A DNA stretch of 64,000 bases from NCBI GenBank assembly GCA_015056905.1, contig SVFI01000004.1, positions 62,001 to 126,000 of the forward strand, read 5' to 3'. Of the stretch, positions 1 through 7,122 are shown piece by piece. Under the pieces are notes generated by a model that saw only the letters and a list, made by a program, of their open reading frames with translations, did no database searches and was not told the DNA's origin. This DNA comes from Lachnospiraceae bacterium. GTDB lineage: Bacteria; Bacillota; Clostridia; Lachnospirales; Lachnospiraceae. Position 1 is the stretch's first letter. Every line of letters starts with the position of its first letter. The position numbers were made by a program, and so were the translations under genes.

Positions 1-1137
1 ACCGTGGGACGTATCAACAACGTAGAAGAAATTGTTGAAAATCTTTTTAAAGAAGGTACCGTTCATTTTCAGGAAATGAGTACCGGTGAAGTAAATCCGA
101 CAGAACTTATCGCTGCTGTTATCAGCCAGAAGGAAAATCTGATTGACGGAATCCAGCACGCGCTTACGGTTGTCGACGGCTCACTTTCTATTTTGATTCT
201 TACACCGAAAGGTATCTACGCCGCACGTGACAAACATGGACGTACTCCGGTTGTCCTCGGCAAAAAGGACGACGCTGTCTGTGTCTCCTTTGAAGATTTT
301 GCATACCATAATCTCGGATATCAGAATTACAAAGAGTTAGCTCCGGGTGAAGTGGTTGTTATTACGCCGGAAGGTGCTAAGACACTTGCCAACTGCGGAA
401 AAAACATGAAAATATGTACGTTCCTTTGGGTTTACTATGGTTACCCTGCTTCCTCCTACGAAGGAGTCAGCGTGGAACAGATGCGATACAACTGCGGTCA
501 GAAACTCGCACAGCGCGATACTGTAAAACCTGATACTGTTGCGGGTGTTCCGGATTCCGGTCTTGCACATGCTATCGGTTATTCCAACGCGTCCGGAATT
601 CCTTTTTCCAGACCGTTTGTAAAATATACTCCGACGTGGGCCCGCTCCTTTATGCCTACGGTACAGAGCAAACGAAATCTTATTGCCAAGATGAAGCTTT
701 TGTCTGTCAATGAACTTATCAAAGATAAGAGTCTTCTCCTTATTGATGACTCCATCGTACGCGGAACACAGCTGAGAGAAACAACGGACTTCTTATACGA
801 AAGCGGTGCCAAAGAGGTACACATCCGTCCTGCCTGTCCGCCGCTCGTATACGGCTGTAAATATTTGAACTTCTCACGTTCCAATTCAGAGATGGATTTA
901 ATTACACGTAAAATGATCGCCAAACTGGAAGGCGTAAAAGATACAAGCGGACTTTCCGAAGATATCTTAAGCCAGTACTGTGATCCGGAAAATCCGAAAT
1001 ATGAAGCCATGGTTGAAGAAATCCGCAAGGAACTTAACTTCACCACCTTGCAGTTCAGCCGTCTCGATGACATGCTCGATTCTGTCGGAATTGATAACTG
1101 CAATCTTTGCACGTATTGTTGGAACGGAAAGGAATAA
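1..1137 (+). CDS. purF: Amidophosphoribosyltransferase, 5' end cut by window
   Basis: Transfers the glutamine amide nitrogen to PRPP to make 5-phosphoribosylamine, the first step of cytosolic purine synthesis. The frame is already open at base 1, so the N-terminus with the catalytic cysteine of the glutaminase domain lies outside the window; about 378 residues remain. The visible part holds the second half of the Ntn-glutaminase domain and the phosphoribosyltransferase domain with the PRPP-binding motif LLLIDDSIVRGTQ (bases about 736-774), followed by a cysteine-containing C-terminus (CNLCTYCW). An intrinsic terminator follows within 20 bp. Some clostridial purF paralogues exist, so a PurF-like duplicate is possible, but the PRPP motif is intact. 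Confidence 0.9.
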   Translation, partial: TVGRINNVEEIVENLFKEGTVHFQEMSTGEVNPTELIAAVISQKENLIDGIQHALTVVDGSLSILILTPKGIYAARDKHGRTPVVLGKKDDAVCVSFEDFAYHNLGYQNYKELAPGEVVVITPEGAKTLANCGKNMKICTFLWVYYGYPASSYEGVSVEQMRYNCGQKLAQRDTVKPDTVAGVPDSGLAHAIGYSNASGIPFSRPFVKYTPTWARSFMPTVQSKRNLIAKMKLLSVNELIKDKSLLLIDDSIVRGTQLRETTDFLYESGAKEVHIRPACPPLVYGCKYLNFSRSNSEMDLITRKMIAKLEGVKDTSGLSEDILSQYCDPENPKYEAMVEEIRKELNFTTLQFSRLDDMLDSVGIDNCNLCTYCWNGKE

Positions 1138-1154
1138 TACTTTGATATAGAAAA

Positions 1155-1186
1155 ACAGGCGGTCGTCATGTGAACTGACCGCCTGT
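1155..1186. terminator. Bidirectional intrinsic terminator
   Basis: A perfect 10-bp inverted repeat, ACAGGCGGTC and GACCGCCTGT, with a 12-base loop sits between the convergent purF and CBS genes. It is followed by CTCTTTTCT on the + strand and by a T-run on the - strand, so it can serve both. Confidence 0.85.
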
Positions 1187-1194
1187 CTCTTTTC

Positions 1195-1602
1195 TCATAT
1201 ATCTTCTGCCAATTCCTGAATCACACCTTTACGTGTCAAAATCCCGCAAAGTACATTTCGATCATCCACGACCGGAACAAAGTTCTGATTCAGAATCGTC
1301 CGCACCACATCATCTGTCGGTGCCGTTATCGCAATTGCCTCGCAAAAATCCTTCCTCACAAGATCACCGACTAAATAATTTTCATGAACTTTTTTATCCG
1401 TATCACCAACACGCAGCACATGACGAAGAAAATCTCCTTCTGTCACACAGCCTATGTAACGCTCCGCATCATCAAGGACAGGAATCGCGGTAAATCCATG
1501 ATTCTCCATCGTCTCCAGCGCCTGTCGAACCGTATCCGTTGCATGAAGAATCCGTGTAAGCGGCTTTGGGATCATGATTTTTGCAATGTTAATTCTTGTC
1601 AT
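1195..1602 (-). CDS. CBS domain-pair protein
   Basis: A 135-residue stand-alone tandem CBS protein. CBS1 covers about residues 8-60 (HATDTVRQALETMENHGFTA, then IPVLDD and GCVTEGDFL) and CBS2 about 73-130 (ITAPTDDVVRTILNQNFVP, VVDDRNVLCGILTR). Such pairs usually bind adenine nucleotides and sense energy state, but the partner cannot be read from the sequence. The gene is convergent with purF and divergent from the next gene. The spacing AGGGAGTGACGGAT before ATG gives a usable ribosome binding site. Function beyond ligand binding is unknown. Confidence 0.85.
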   Translation of the reverse strand: MTRINIAKIMIPKPLTRILHATDTVRQALETMENHGFTAIPVLDDAERYIGCVTEGDFLRHVLRVGDTDKKVHENYLVGDLVRKDFCEAIAITAPTDDVVRTILNQNFVPVVDDRNVLCGILTRKGVIQELAEDI

Positions 1603-1746
1603 ATATCCGTCACTCCCTTTTAGTGAAACTATCTGTATTTACATTGACATTGTATCATATAAAACGTATAATAAATATGATATTTTTGTAAACTTTTTAG
1701 TAAATTTACACAAATTATATTCTAAAAATCAAAGGAGGAATTCTTT

Positions 1747-2145
1747 ATGGCGAAACAAAATGGTGCACAAACAGTTTACCCTGTATCCGGCAGACACATT
1801 GTTTACTCTGCAGGTAACGGAAAAACAAATATTGATGAATTAGTATGGCTCAACGACACAGTACTTGAAGAAGCTGCTGCATGGAAAAGTAGTGGATGGG
1901 CTTACATCGCCGACTGTACCAACATGGACCCGGTAACTCCGCACGAAGGTACACAACTTGCAAACATGACAAAAGCTTTCGTTGAAAACGGTTGCAAAGC
2001 ATTCGCTTTCGTTGAAGGAGATTCCGTTATGCTTAAGATTCAGGCCAAGAAAAATACAGAACGTTCACAGACCGGTATTTTGGAAGGTCATTTTGAAACA
2101 TTAGACCAGGCACTCGCATGGATTAAAGAAGAATTAAATATTTAA
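1747..2145 (+). CDS. Small unrecognised cytosolic protein
   Basis: A 132-residue protein that I do not recognise with confidence. It has no signal peptide or membrane segment and alternates short hydrophobic strands with helices (for example WAYIADCTNMDPVTPHEG, then KAFVENGCKAFAFVEGDS), a pattern reminiscent of small alpha/beta folds such as STAS or SpoIIAA-like proteins; that resemblance is only an impression. The start is set by AAAGGAGGAATTCTTT just upstream. It is followed after 12 bp by a secreted Ig-like protein, so the two are probably co-transcribed. Confidence 0.75.
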   Translation: MAKQNGAQTVYPVSGRHIVYSAGNGKTNIDELVWLNDTVLEEAAAWKSSGWAYIADCTNMDPVTPHEGTQLANMTKAFVENGCKAFAFVEGDSVMLKIQAKKNTERSQTGILEGHFETLDQALAWIKEELNI

Positions 2146-2157
2146 GGAGGACATTTT

Positions 2158-3234
2158 ATGAAAAGTTATGCAAAAATACGTCTTGCCGTATTTTTATGTA
2201 TCATGATGGTATTGCCATCGGTTGTTTCTGTTTTACCGATGACGGCACAGGAAACATCTGCAGCACAGGCGCTCTACGTAAACTGGGATTACAACATTTC
2301 CAAACACCAGAATACATACATTCAAATTGAAAAGGGTGCTAAATTCTACATCGGCGATTATGTCTACATAACCGATGGTGATAACAGCGGAACAGCAACC
2401 ATGTTTTCCAAAGCGAAATACAGCTCCAGCAAAAAATCTGTTGCAACCGTCAATTCCAAAGGTCTCCTGACCGCGAAGAAGACAGGTACAACAGTTATAA
2501 AAGTAAAATACAAAGGAAAAACGCTTTCTCAAAAATTCAAAGTTGTCAAAGCCGGTTCCTTAAGTAAAGGCGACGCGGCAAAAGGATTACAGAAAGCTGC
2601 AGATAAGCTCAAAGCTTCCCTGCCTTCAAAAGTTACAACTTCCACAGCGTTAAAATATACGAAGCGTAAAAGCAACTACATAACTGCAGCAGGCAAATAT
2701 GCAAGCGATATTACCAGCTCCGGCTTTTTAATGGAAGAAGTTATAAGCGGCAATTACAGTTACACGACCTCTTCCCCGAAGTTAGCAGTTCCGGATGCAG
2801 GCAGAGCGAATTACCTTGATTATGTATTGTATAAATATTCCAAGAAAAACAGCCCGACATCTACCTCAAGCAGCAAGATGATAAAAATTTCATCTGTTTC
2901 CGCTACGACGAAGGAAATTACAATCAAAATCAAAAAAGCGATTACTACCGAGCAGATTCTTGCTGCAAACATAGAAAACAGCAGCTACAATAAATCTCCA
3001 AACAAAAAAAGCGCTGTTATTTATGTAAGTGTTTATGACAAGACAGCAGAAGAATTTTACGTAGGACACGGAACCATTAAAAAAGGTAGCAAGACCATTA
3101 AAGTAAAGCTTACCAAAAATGAGGTTAACAATGGTATCTGGAGTACCGTTGACAAAAAGTTGAAAAAAGGTCACACCTATGTACTGGGTAATGAGATGTC
3201 CTGGGAAAAAGGCAAAAAAGTCAAAGTGAAATAA
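2158..3234 (+). CDS. Secreted protein with bacterial Ig-like (Big_2) domain
   Basis: A 358-residue exported protein. Residues 1-38 form a signal peptide (charged KSYAKIR, hydrophobic core, small-residue cleavage region near SAAQA). Residues about 55-131 look like a Big_2 Ig-like domain, with the typical KKSVATVNSKGLLTAKKTGT core. The rest is lysine- and serine-rich and unassigned, with probable beta structure near the C-terminus. The ribosome binding site AAGGAGGACATTTT sets the start. The stop is 5 bp before the O-antigen-ligase-like gene, so cell-surface work by both is plausible. Similar Ig repeats occur in the frameshifted gene at 28.5-30.5 kb. Confidence 0.8.
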   Translation: MKSYAKIRLAVFLCIMMVLPSVVSVLPMTAQETSAAQALYVNWDYNISKHQNTYIQIEKGAKFYIGDYVYITDGDNSGTATMFSKAKYSSSKKSVATVNSKGLLTAKKTGTTVIKVKYKGKTLSQKFKVVKAGSLSKGDAAKGLQKAADKLKASLPSKVTTSTALKYTKRKSNYITAAGKYASDITSSGFLMEEVISGNYSYTTSSPKLAVPDAGRANYLDYVLYKYSKKNSPTSTSSSKMIKISSVSATTKEITIKIKKAITTEQILAANIENSSYNKSPNKKSAVIYVSVYDKTAEEFYVGHGTIKKGSKTIKVKLTKNEVNNGIWSTVDKKLKKGHTYVLGNEMSWEKGKKVKVK

Positions 3235-3239
3235 TCAAC

Positions 3240-4964
3240 ATGAAAAATGCATCAAAACAACAGGGAATGTGGGACATTCTCATTCCTATACTACTTACTA
3301 TAGTCGTACTGCCTCTGGCAGTACGACTTGCAATTTACAGCTGCGGATACAGCGGATATGAATGGTATTCCGTAAATGATACCTTGACGGATTTTTATTG
3401 CTACTACAAGGGATATTTTCTTGATATTATCGGTATTTTTGCAGGTATCATTCTTGCCTTCCGCCTCGCACTTTACCGCGAAAAGACGAAGGGGATGAAA
3501 CTGTTTATCCCTCTTGCCGTCTATTGTGTATTCATATTACTGTCCACGATTTTTTCGATAAATGCAGATGCTTCTCTCAAAGGCAACTTCGAGTCATTTG
3601 AGAGTTGTATCGTTCTAATTGTATATGTGATTCTTGCTTTGTATGCGTATCAGATTATGGAGTCCGAAAGAGACTATCGATACATATGGTATGCAATTCT
3701 CGTCATCTCGGCGATATTTGCTGTTATCGGAACATTTCAGATTTTCGGATATGACCTGATGAATTTTGAATGGGTGCAACAACTGATTATGACGGAAGAA
3801 CAGTTTTCGCTGTACCGCGGAGAAATTGAAGATACTTTCACAGGCAACAACGTCTATCTGACACTCTACAATCCGAACTATGCAGGTGTCACACTTTGTA
3901 TGTTGTTTGCTGTTATCTGGACAATGGCTCTGTCGGAAACAAGAAAAAAGATACGCATTTTTTGGTTCGTATGCTCTGCCGTCATGCTGACACTCATTTG
4001 GTTTACTTACTCCAGAGCATCTCTTTTGGCGGCATTGATGATTCTTGTTTTGGGCACGATAAAATTTCTGAAACAGAAAAAACATCTTCTCATAGGTATC
4101 GCCGGAATCATTGCTTTGTTTGCAGTTTTTATTTGCATCGATGCAGCACTTGACTTTAAATATCTGTCACGTATCGCAGATAAAAATACGCGCGAGCCAT
4201 TGACGGCTATGACCACCGATGAGAACGGAATACATATGACTTACGATGGCACAGAGTATTGTCTTTATCTGGAAAACGATACTCTTTTATGCGTCACAGA
4301 CGCGATGGAAACACCGCTGATAACCGCGGAAGGCCATGAAATGTCTCTTCCGTTTGAAAGCGGCGCCGAAGCCGTCTTCTACGAAAATGAGATTTATCTC
4401 TACGTCGCAGAAAATACTTTAAACTTCATTCATGAAGATGACATGTATTATTACATCACACCAAGCATGGCACCGGCGCAGATGATCTCGGTGGAAGCGA
4501 CAGATTTCCATGGTCTGGAATACCTCGGCTCCGCCCGCGGATATATCTGGTCACGTACACTTCCTTTGCTGAAAGACCATATTTTCATCGGAAGTGGTCC
4601 GGATACATTTGCGGAGGTATTTCCGCAACATGATTACGCCGGGAAAGTCGTTTATTCCGACCGACCGGATATGATAATTGAAAAAGCACACAATGATTAC
4701 CTGACAAAATGGGTTCAAACCGGCGGTATCTCGGTGCTTTGCATTTTAGTCTTCTATATTCTTTTTATAAAGAAAGGAATCCATGGATATGCACAGATTG
4801 ACGATATGCGAACCCGTCTGGGCTTTGGCTGCTATCTTGCCTGCCTGAGTTTCATGTTCACAAGCCTGTTCAACGACTCAACCTTGCAGACTTCACCGTT
4901 TTTCTGGGTATTTGCGGGTATTGCACTGAGCAGTATATATTCAAAAAACAAAGGATTGTCGTAA
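3240..4964 (+). CDS. O-antigen ligase/polymerase (Wzy_C) family membrane protein
   Basis: A 574-residue polytopic membrane protein of the O-antigen ligase family; in Gram-positives such proteins act on capsule or other surface glycans. About ten hydrophobic segments are visible. The family core includes SRASLLAALMIL near residue 260 and, near residues 440-460, SRGYIWSRTLPLLKDH followed by IGSGPDTF. Between the last N-terminal segments and this core, residues about 305-435 form a large hydrophilic, acidic, strand-rich insertion, which is longer than the usual extracytoplasmic loop. No good ribosome binding site is seen, and the start is 5 bp after the previous stop, suggesting translational coupling. 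The donor and acceptor glycans are unknown. Confidence 0.8.
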   Translation: MKNASKQQGMWDILIPILLTIVVLPLAVRLAIYSCGYSGYEWYSVNDTLTDFYCYYKGYFLDIIGIFAGIILAFRLALYREKTKGMKLFIPLAVYCVFILLSTIFSINADASLKGNFESFESCIVLIVYVILALYAYQIMESERDYRYIWYAILVISAIFAVIGTFQIFGYDLMNFEWVQQLIMTEEQFSLYRGEIEDTFTGNNVYLTLYNPNYAGVTLCMLFAVIWTMALSETRKKIRIFWFVCSAVMLTLIWFTYSRASLLAALMILVLGTIKFLKQKKHLLIGIAGIIALFAVFICIDAALDFKYLSRIADKNTREPLTAMTTDENGIHMTYDGTEYCLYLENDTLLCVTDAMETPLITAEGHEMSLPFESGAEAVFYENEIYLYVAENTLNFIHEDDMYYYITPSMAPAQMISVEATDFHGLEYLGSARGYIWSRTLPLLKDHIFIGSGPDTFAEVFPQHDYAGKVVYSDRPDMIIEKAHNDYLTKWVQTGGISVLCILVFYILFIKKGIHGYAQIDDMRTRLGFGCYLACLSFMFTSLFNDSTLQTSPFFWVFAGIALSSIYSKNKGLS

Positions 4965-4975
4965 TGACAATCCTT
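4951..4975 (+). terminator. Intrinsic terminator overlapping stop codon
   Basis: Stem AAGGATTGTC / GACAATCCTT with loop GTAAT, followed by TTTCTC. The TAA of the O-antigen-ligase-like gene lies in the loop. Confidence 0.85.
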
Positions 4976-5000
4976 TTTCTCTTTTGTATATAATACCTTA

Positions 5001-5026
5001 TAGGTTTTTTACTTAGTAAAAGCCTA
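5001..5026 (-). terminator. Probable hairpin after mini-gene A
   Basis: On the - strand TAGGCTTTTAC and GTAAAAAACCTA can pair with one bulge just after the stop of the 65-codon gene. The downstream tract is only mildly T-rich, so termination strength is uncertain. Confidence 0.45.
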
Positions 5027-5038
5027 CGCATCTTTACT

Positions 5039-5236
5039 TTATTCTGTCTCGATTACTGCACTGTAAAGATTTTCACTTGGTACTTCATAACCCAGCTTGG
5101 ATTCTAATAATTTTCTTTCGTGTAGTATTGTATCTAAGGTTTTTTTATCTGTTGTAATTTTTGCTACCCTGTCAAGACAGGCAATGTTGTCTTTCAACAT
5201 CCCTTCATATTGCTTATCTGTCATAACTTCCTCCAT
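5039..5236 (-). CDS. Mini-gene A, 65-residue helical protein of tandem cassette
   Basis: An unrecognised acidic, helix-rich 65-residue protein starting MEEVMTDKQYEG. Longer upstream starts exist (MEPWRF...), but that ATG lies 7 bases after the promoter -10, practically at the transcription start, so it is rejected. The chosen ATG has AAAGGGG 7 bases upstream; an ATG four codons later, with GGAGG before it, is an alternative. Its promoter, leader and first codons are almost identical to those of mini-gene B next door, while the protein bodies differ. No signal peptide or membrane segment is seen. Confidence 0.6.
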   Translation of the reverse strand: MEEVMTDKQYEGMLKDNIACLDRVAKITTDKKTLDTILHERKLLESKLGYEVPSENLYSAVIETE

Positions 5237-5375
5237 TTCTACACCCCTTTCCATGGAATATGTACAATAAAATCTCCATGGCTCCATTATAAGAGGTTTT
5301 GGCCACGATGCAAAGCTTTTCTTAAGTTATCAAGGTACTTTCTCTTTGGGGAAAATTTTGCCGACCGGCCTTTGA
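5216..5375. repeat. Direct repeat copy 1 (promoter/leader cassette)
   Basis: About 160 bp that recur almost unchanged at 5603-5761, with only a handful of substitutions and single-base indels. It contains, read on the - strand, an upstream GCCGACCGGC motif, a promoter, a leader with a CCATGGA/TCCATGG inverted repeat, the ribosome binding site and the first codons of mini-gene A. Confidence 0.9.
5286..5313 (-). promoter_or_regulatory. Sigma-70 type promoter of mini-gene A
   Basis: On the - strand TTGCAT (5313-5308) and TATAAT (5291-5286) are separated by 16 bp. The same elements with the same spacing occur in the second repeat copy, which supports them. Confidence 0.75.
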
Positions 5376-5407
5376 CTTGTTCTTTTTCCATGCTTTTTTA
5401 ATACACA

Positions 5408-5457
5408 AAAGGTGCATTGGCTTCTGTCTGTCAACCTAAAAAAGCCTTTGCACCTTT
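5408..5457 (-). terminator. Hairpin after mini-gene B
   Basis: A 9-bp inverted repeat AAAGGTGCA / TGCACCTTT with a 32-base interior follows the stop of mini-gene B and precedes the promoter of mini-gene A, so each cassette seems to be its own transcription unit. The 3' side on the - strand reads CCTTTTGTGTATT. Confidence 0.55.
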
Positions 5458-5482
5458 CATTTATATATTTCCGTTTTGTTGG

Positions 5483-5623
5483 TTACTTTTTGATTAAAAT
5501 ATCATTTTTCTTTTGTTTATAGTCATTTCTTTTATCTTCCGGTAATTCTTCTATCATTTCTTCCACGAGTTCAAGTAATTGATTATATGTCTTAAACTGT
5601 TCATCTGTCATATACTCCTCCAT
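5483..5623 (-). CDS. Mini-gene B, 46-residue helical protein of tandem cassette
   Basis: An unrecognised 46-residue, highly charged and probably helical protein starting MEEYMTDEQFKTY and ending in a lysine-rich tail. The start was chosen as for mini-gene A: the ribosome binding site AAAGGGG lies 7 bases upstream, while a longer frame would begin at or before the transcription start. The first dozen codons match mini-gene A (MEE-MTD-Q) and then the sequences diverge, as if a common promoter/leader module had been joined to different bodies or one copy had evolved fast. Confidence 0.55.
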   Translation of the reverse strand: MEEYMTDEQFKTYNQLLELVEEMIEELPEDKRNDYKQKKNDILIKK

Positions 5624-5761
5624 TTCTACACCCCTTTCCATGGAATATGTACAATAAAATCTCCATGGCTCCATTATAAGAGGTTTTTGCCACAATGCAA
5701 AGCTTTTCTTAAGTTGTCAAGGTACTTTCTCTTTGGGAAAATTTTGCCGACCGGCATTTGA
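5603..5761. repeat. Direct repeat copy 2 (promoter/leader cassette)
   Basis: Second copy of the module at 5216-5375. Both copies start with ATCTGTCAT and end near GACCGGC(C/A)TTTGA. Identity is highest over promoter and untranslated leader. Confidence 0.9.
5673..5700 (-). promoter_or_regulatory. Sigma-70 type promoter of mini-gene B
   Basis: On the - strand TTGCAT (5700-5695), a 16-bp spacer and TATAAT (5678-5673), matching the promoter in the other repeat copy. Confidence 0.75.
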
Positions 5762-5765
5762 ATAT

Positions 5766-5808
5766 AGAAAAAGAACATGCAACCTCCGAATTGCGGAAGT
5801 GCATGTTC
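5766..5808 (-). terminator. Intrinsic terminator of the CNNM operon
   Basis: Perfect 9-bp stem GAACATGCA (5773-5781) / TGCATGTTC (5800-5808) with a smaller inner CCG/CGG stem, followed on the - strand by TTTTTCT. It ends the operon that includes the gene at 5848-6651. Confidence 0.85.
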
Positions 5809-5847
5809 TAATCTTAGCATTTTTGACTATTTTTGCAAGATATATTT

Positions 5848-6651
5848 TTATACCTGACGCCACATCTCCAGAAACGTATTGTAATACCCCATGTATCCTT
5901 TCACAAGTATGAAAATCAAAAGCGAAAAAATGATGATAGCTAATAATATGGTAATCCGCTGTATCATATGCTTAAGCTTATAATTATTCTCGGATGCAAT
6001 CTCAATTTCCGGATCTAAATTCACTTTTTCCATGCGGTTTTTAATTTCGGATTCCTCCATGTCAAAGGTCCCCTGCTCCAGCATCTCTTTCCAGGACGCA
6101 ATATTCGCAAGCTGCTCCTTATAACGGCCTACGTAAATCTGACACGCCTGGATTTCCCCTGTCAGACGCGGGACATGATAGCGTTGCACAATCCAGTCAC
6201 CGAGAGCATTTTCCTTGTCGTTGATTGCTTTTCTCACAAGTCCCTTTATAATCTTATAAATACAAATCGGCATTATAACCCCAAAAGCATACGCCTCTAT
6301 CGCAACAAGCACCCCACCCAGAATCACAAGCGGAAACACTCTCGTCATAGGCATAGCCAAGGCAATCGGAAGAATCACAAACATCGTTATTAAAACTATT
6401 GTATATAGCTTTAACTCAAACTCCTGCTCCTTTTTCCGCTCTTTCGCATTTTTCAGTTGCATCAACATCTTTGTTAAAGCATACTCCAACTGTTCTTGAT
6501 AATGGTCAAGCCAATATTTTATTTGGTTATCATATTTGTAACTCGGTGCTTCTTTCGCCTCCGGCGGCGGAAGCTTTTCACCATGAAAATCCTCCCAATA
6601 TGCTTCCCTGGAATCAAATTTTTTAGAATCATACTTTTTAGAATCCGCCAT
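5848..6651 (-). CDS. Unrecognised membrane protein, operon with CNNM transporter
   Basis: A 267-residue protein of unknown family. The N-terminus is polar and lysine-rich (MADSKKYDSKKFDS), followed by a charged helical segment. Two adjacent hydrophobic segments lie at about residues 100-155 (LYTIVLITMFVILPIALAM and VFPLVILGGVLVAIEAYAFG), and one more lies close to the C-terminus (ITILLAIIIFSLLIFILV). The start with GGGGGA 4 bases upstream is preferred over the ATG four codons earlier, which has no ribosome binding site at proper distance. It is the last gene of a unit with the 6682-7107 gene and the CNNM transporter. Function unknown. Confidence 0.75.
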   Translation of the reverse strand: MADSKKYDSKKFDSREAYWEDFHGEKLPPPEAKEAPSYKYDNQIKYWLDHYQEQLEYALTKMLMQLKNAKERKKEQEFELKLYTIVLITMFVILPIALAMPMTRVFPLVILGGVLVAIEAYAFGVIMPICIYKIIKGLVRKAINDKENALGDWIVQRYHVPRLTGEIQACQIYVGRYKEQLANIASWKEMLEQGTFDMEESEIKNRMEKVNLDPEIEIASENNYKLKHMIQRITILLAIIIFSLLIFILVKGYMGYYNTFLEMWRQV

Positions 6652-6681
6652 ACATTCCCCCATAGAATAATTCTTTCTCTC

Positions 6682-7107
6682 CTACTCCTGCATCTTTCCA
6701 CTTAAAAAATCCCTGATGTTCTTTCTATCCTTAATTCCGAACATCCAGGCACAAAGGACAAGAATCGCCAAGCACACAAGACTCATAAATGTTTCTCCGG
6801 TAAGAAGCGTCCCTACTGCACACACACACATAATCGGAATAAAGAATCCAAACATCAACAGTGCGAAAAACGATGGTCTCTCCACGACACGAATTCCTTT
6901 TTCGACAAAATGCAACCGAAATGTCCTTTTGTATCTGGAATTACCAAACGCATTTGTCGGAGTAGACAGATAAATATAATATTTTCCGTTCTTCTCCTCC
7001 AAAGTCATATAGTCTCTGTCATACCACTCCGGTGCATCGTATAAATGCTTTTCCATACATGCTTCGATATTTTCTTTTCCGTATTTTTCGGAATATGCTA
7101 TGACCAT
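6682..7107 (-). CDS. Unrecognised small membrane protein
   Basis: A 141-residue protein with a soluble N-terminal half (about residues 1-75, strand-rich, YYIYLSTPTNAFGNSRYKRT) and two closely spaced membrane segments (SFFALLMFGFFIPIMCVCAV and FMSLVCLAILVLCAWMFGI). It starts 15 bp after the CNNM stop with GGAGGAAAT before the ATG, so it is almost certainly co-transcribed with the transporter. No family recognised; it could assist or modulate the transporter, but that is only context. Confidence 0.75.
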   Translation of the reverse strand: MVIAYSEKYGKENIEACMEKHLYDAPEWYDRDYMTLEEKNGKYYIYLSTPTNAFGNSRYKRTFRLHFVEKGIRVVERPSFFALLMFGFFIPIMCVCAVGTLLTGETFMSLVCLAILVLCAWMFGIKDRKNIRDFLSGKMQE

Positions 7108-7122
7108 ATTTCCTCCATAAGA

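Noticed and set aside
579-1169. 196-codon frame on the - strand opposite purF
   Set aside because: Antisense to a well-supported gene, no family resemblance; a shadow frame.
5237-5287. N-terminal extension MEPWRFYCTYS of mini-gene A (and the same in B)
   Set aside because: The ATG is about 7 bases after the -10, so it would be at the transcript start; the internal ATG has a proper ribosome binding site.
5712-5724. TTGACA (minus strand) in repeat copy 2 as the -35 of mini-gene B
   Set aside because: It is 36 bp from TATAAT, too far, and is TTGATA in the other copy. TTGCAT at 16 bp is conserved in both.
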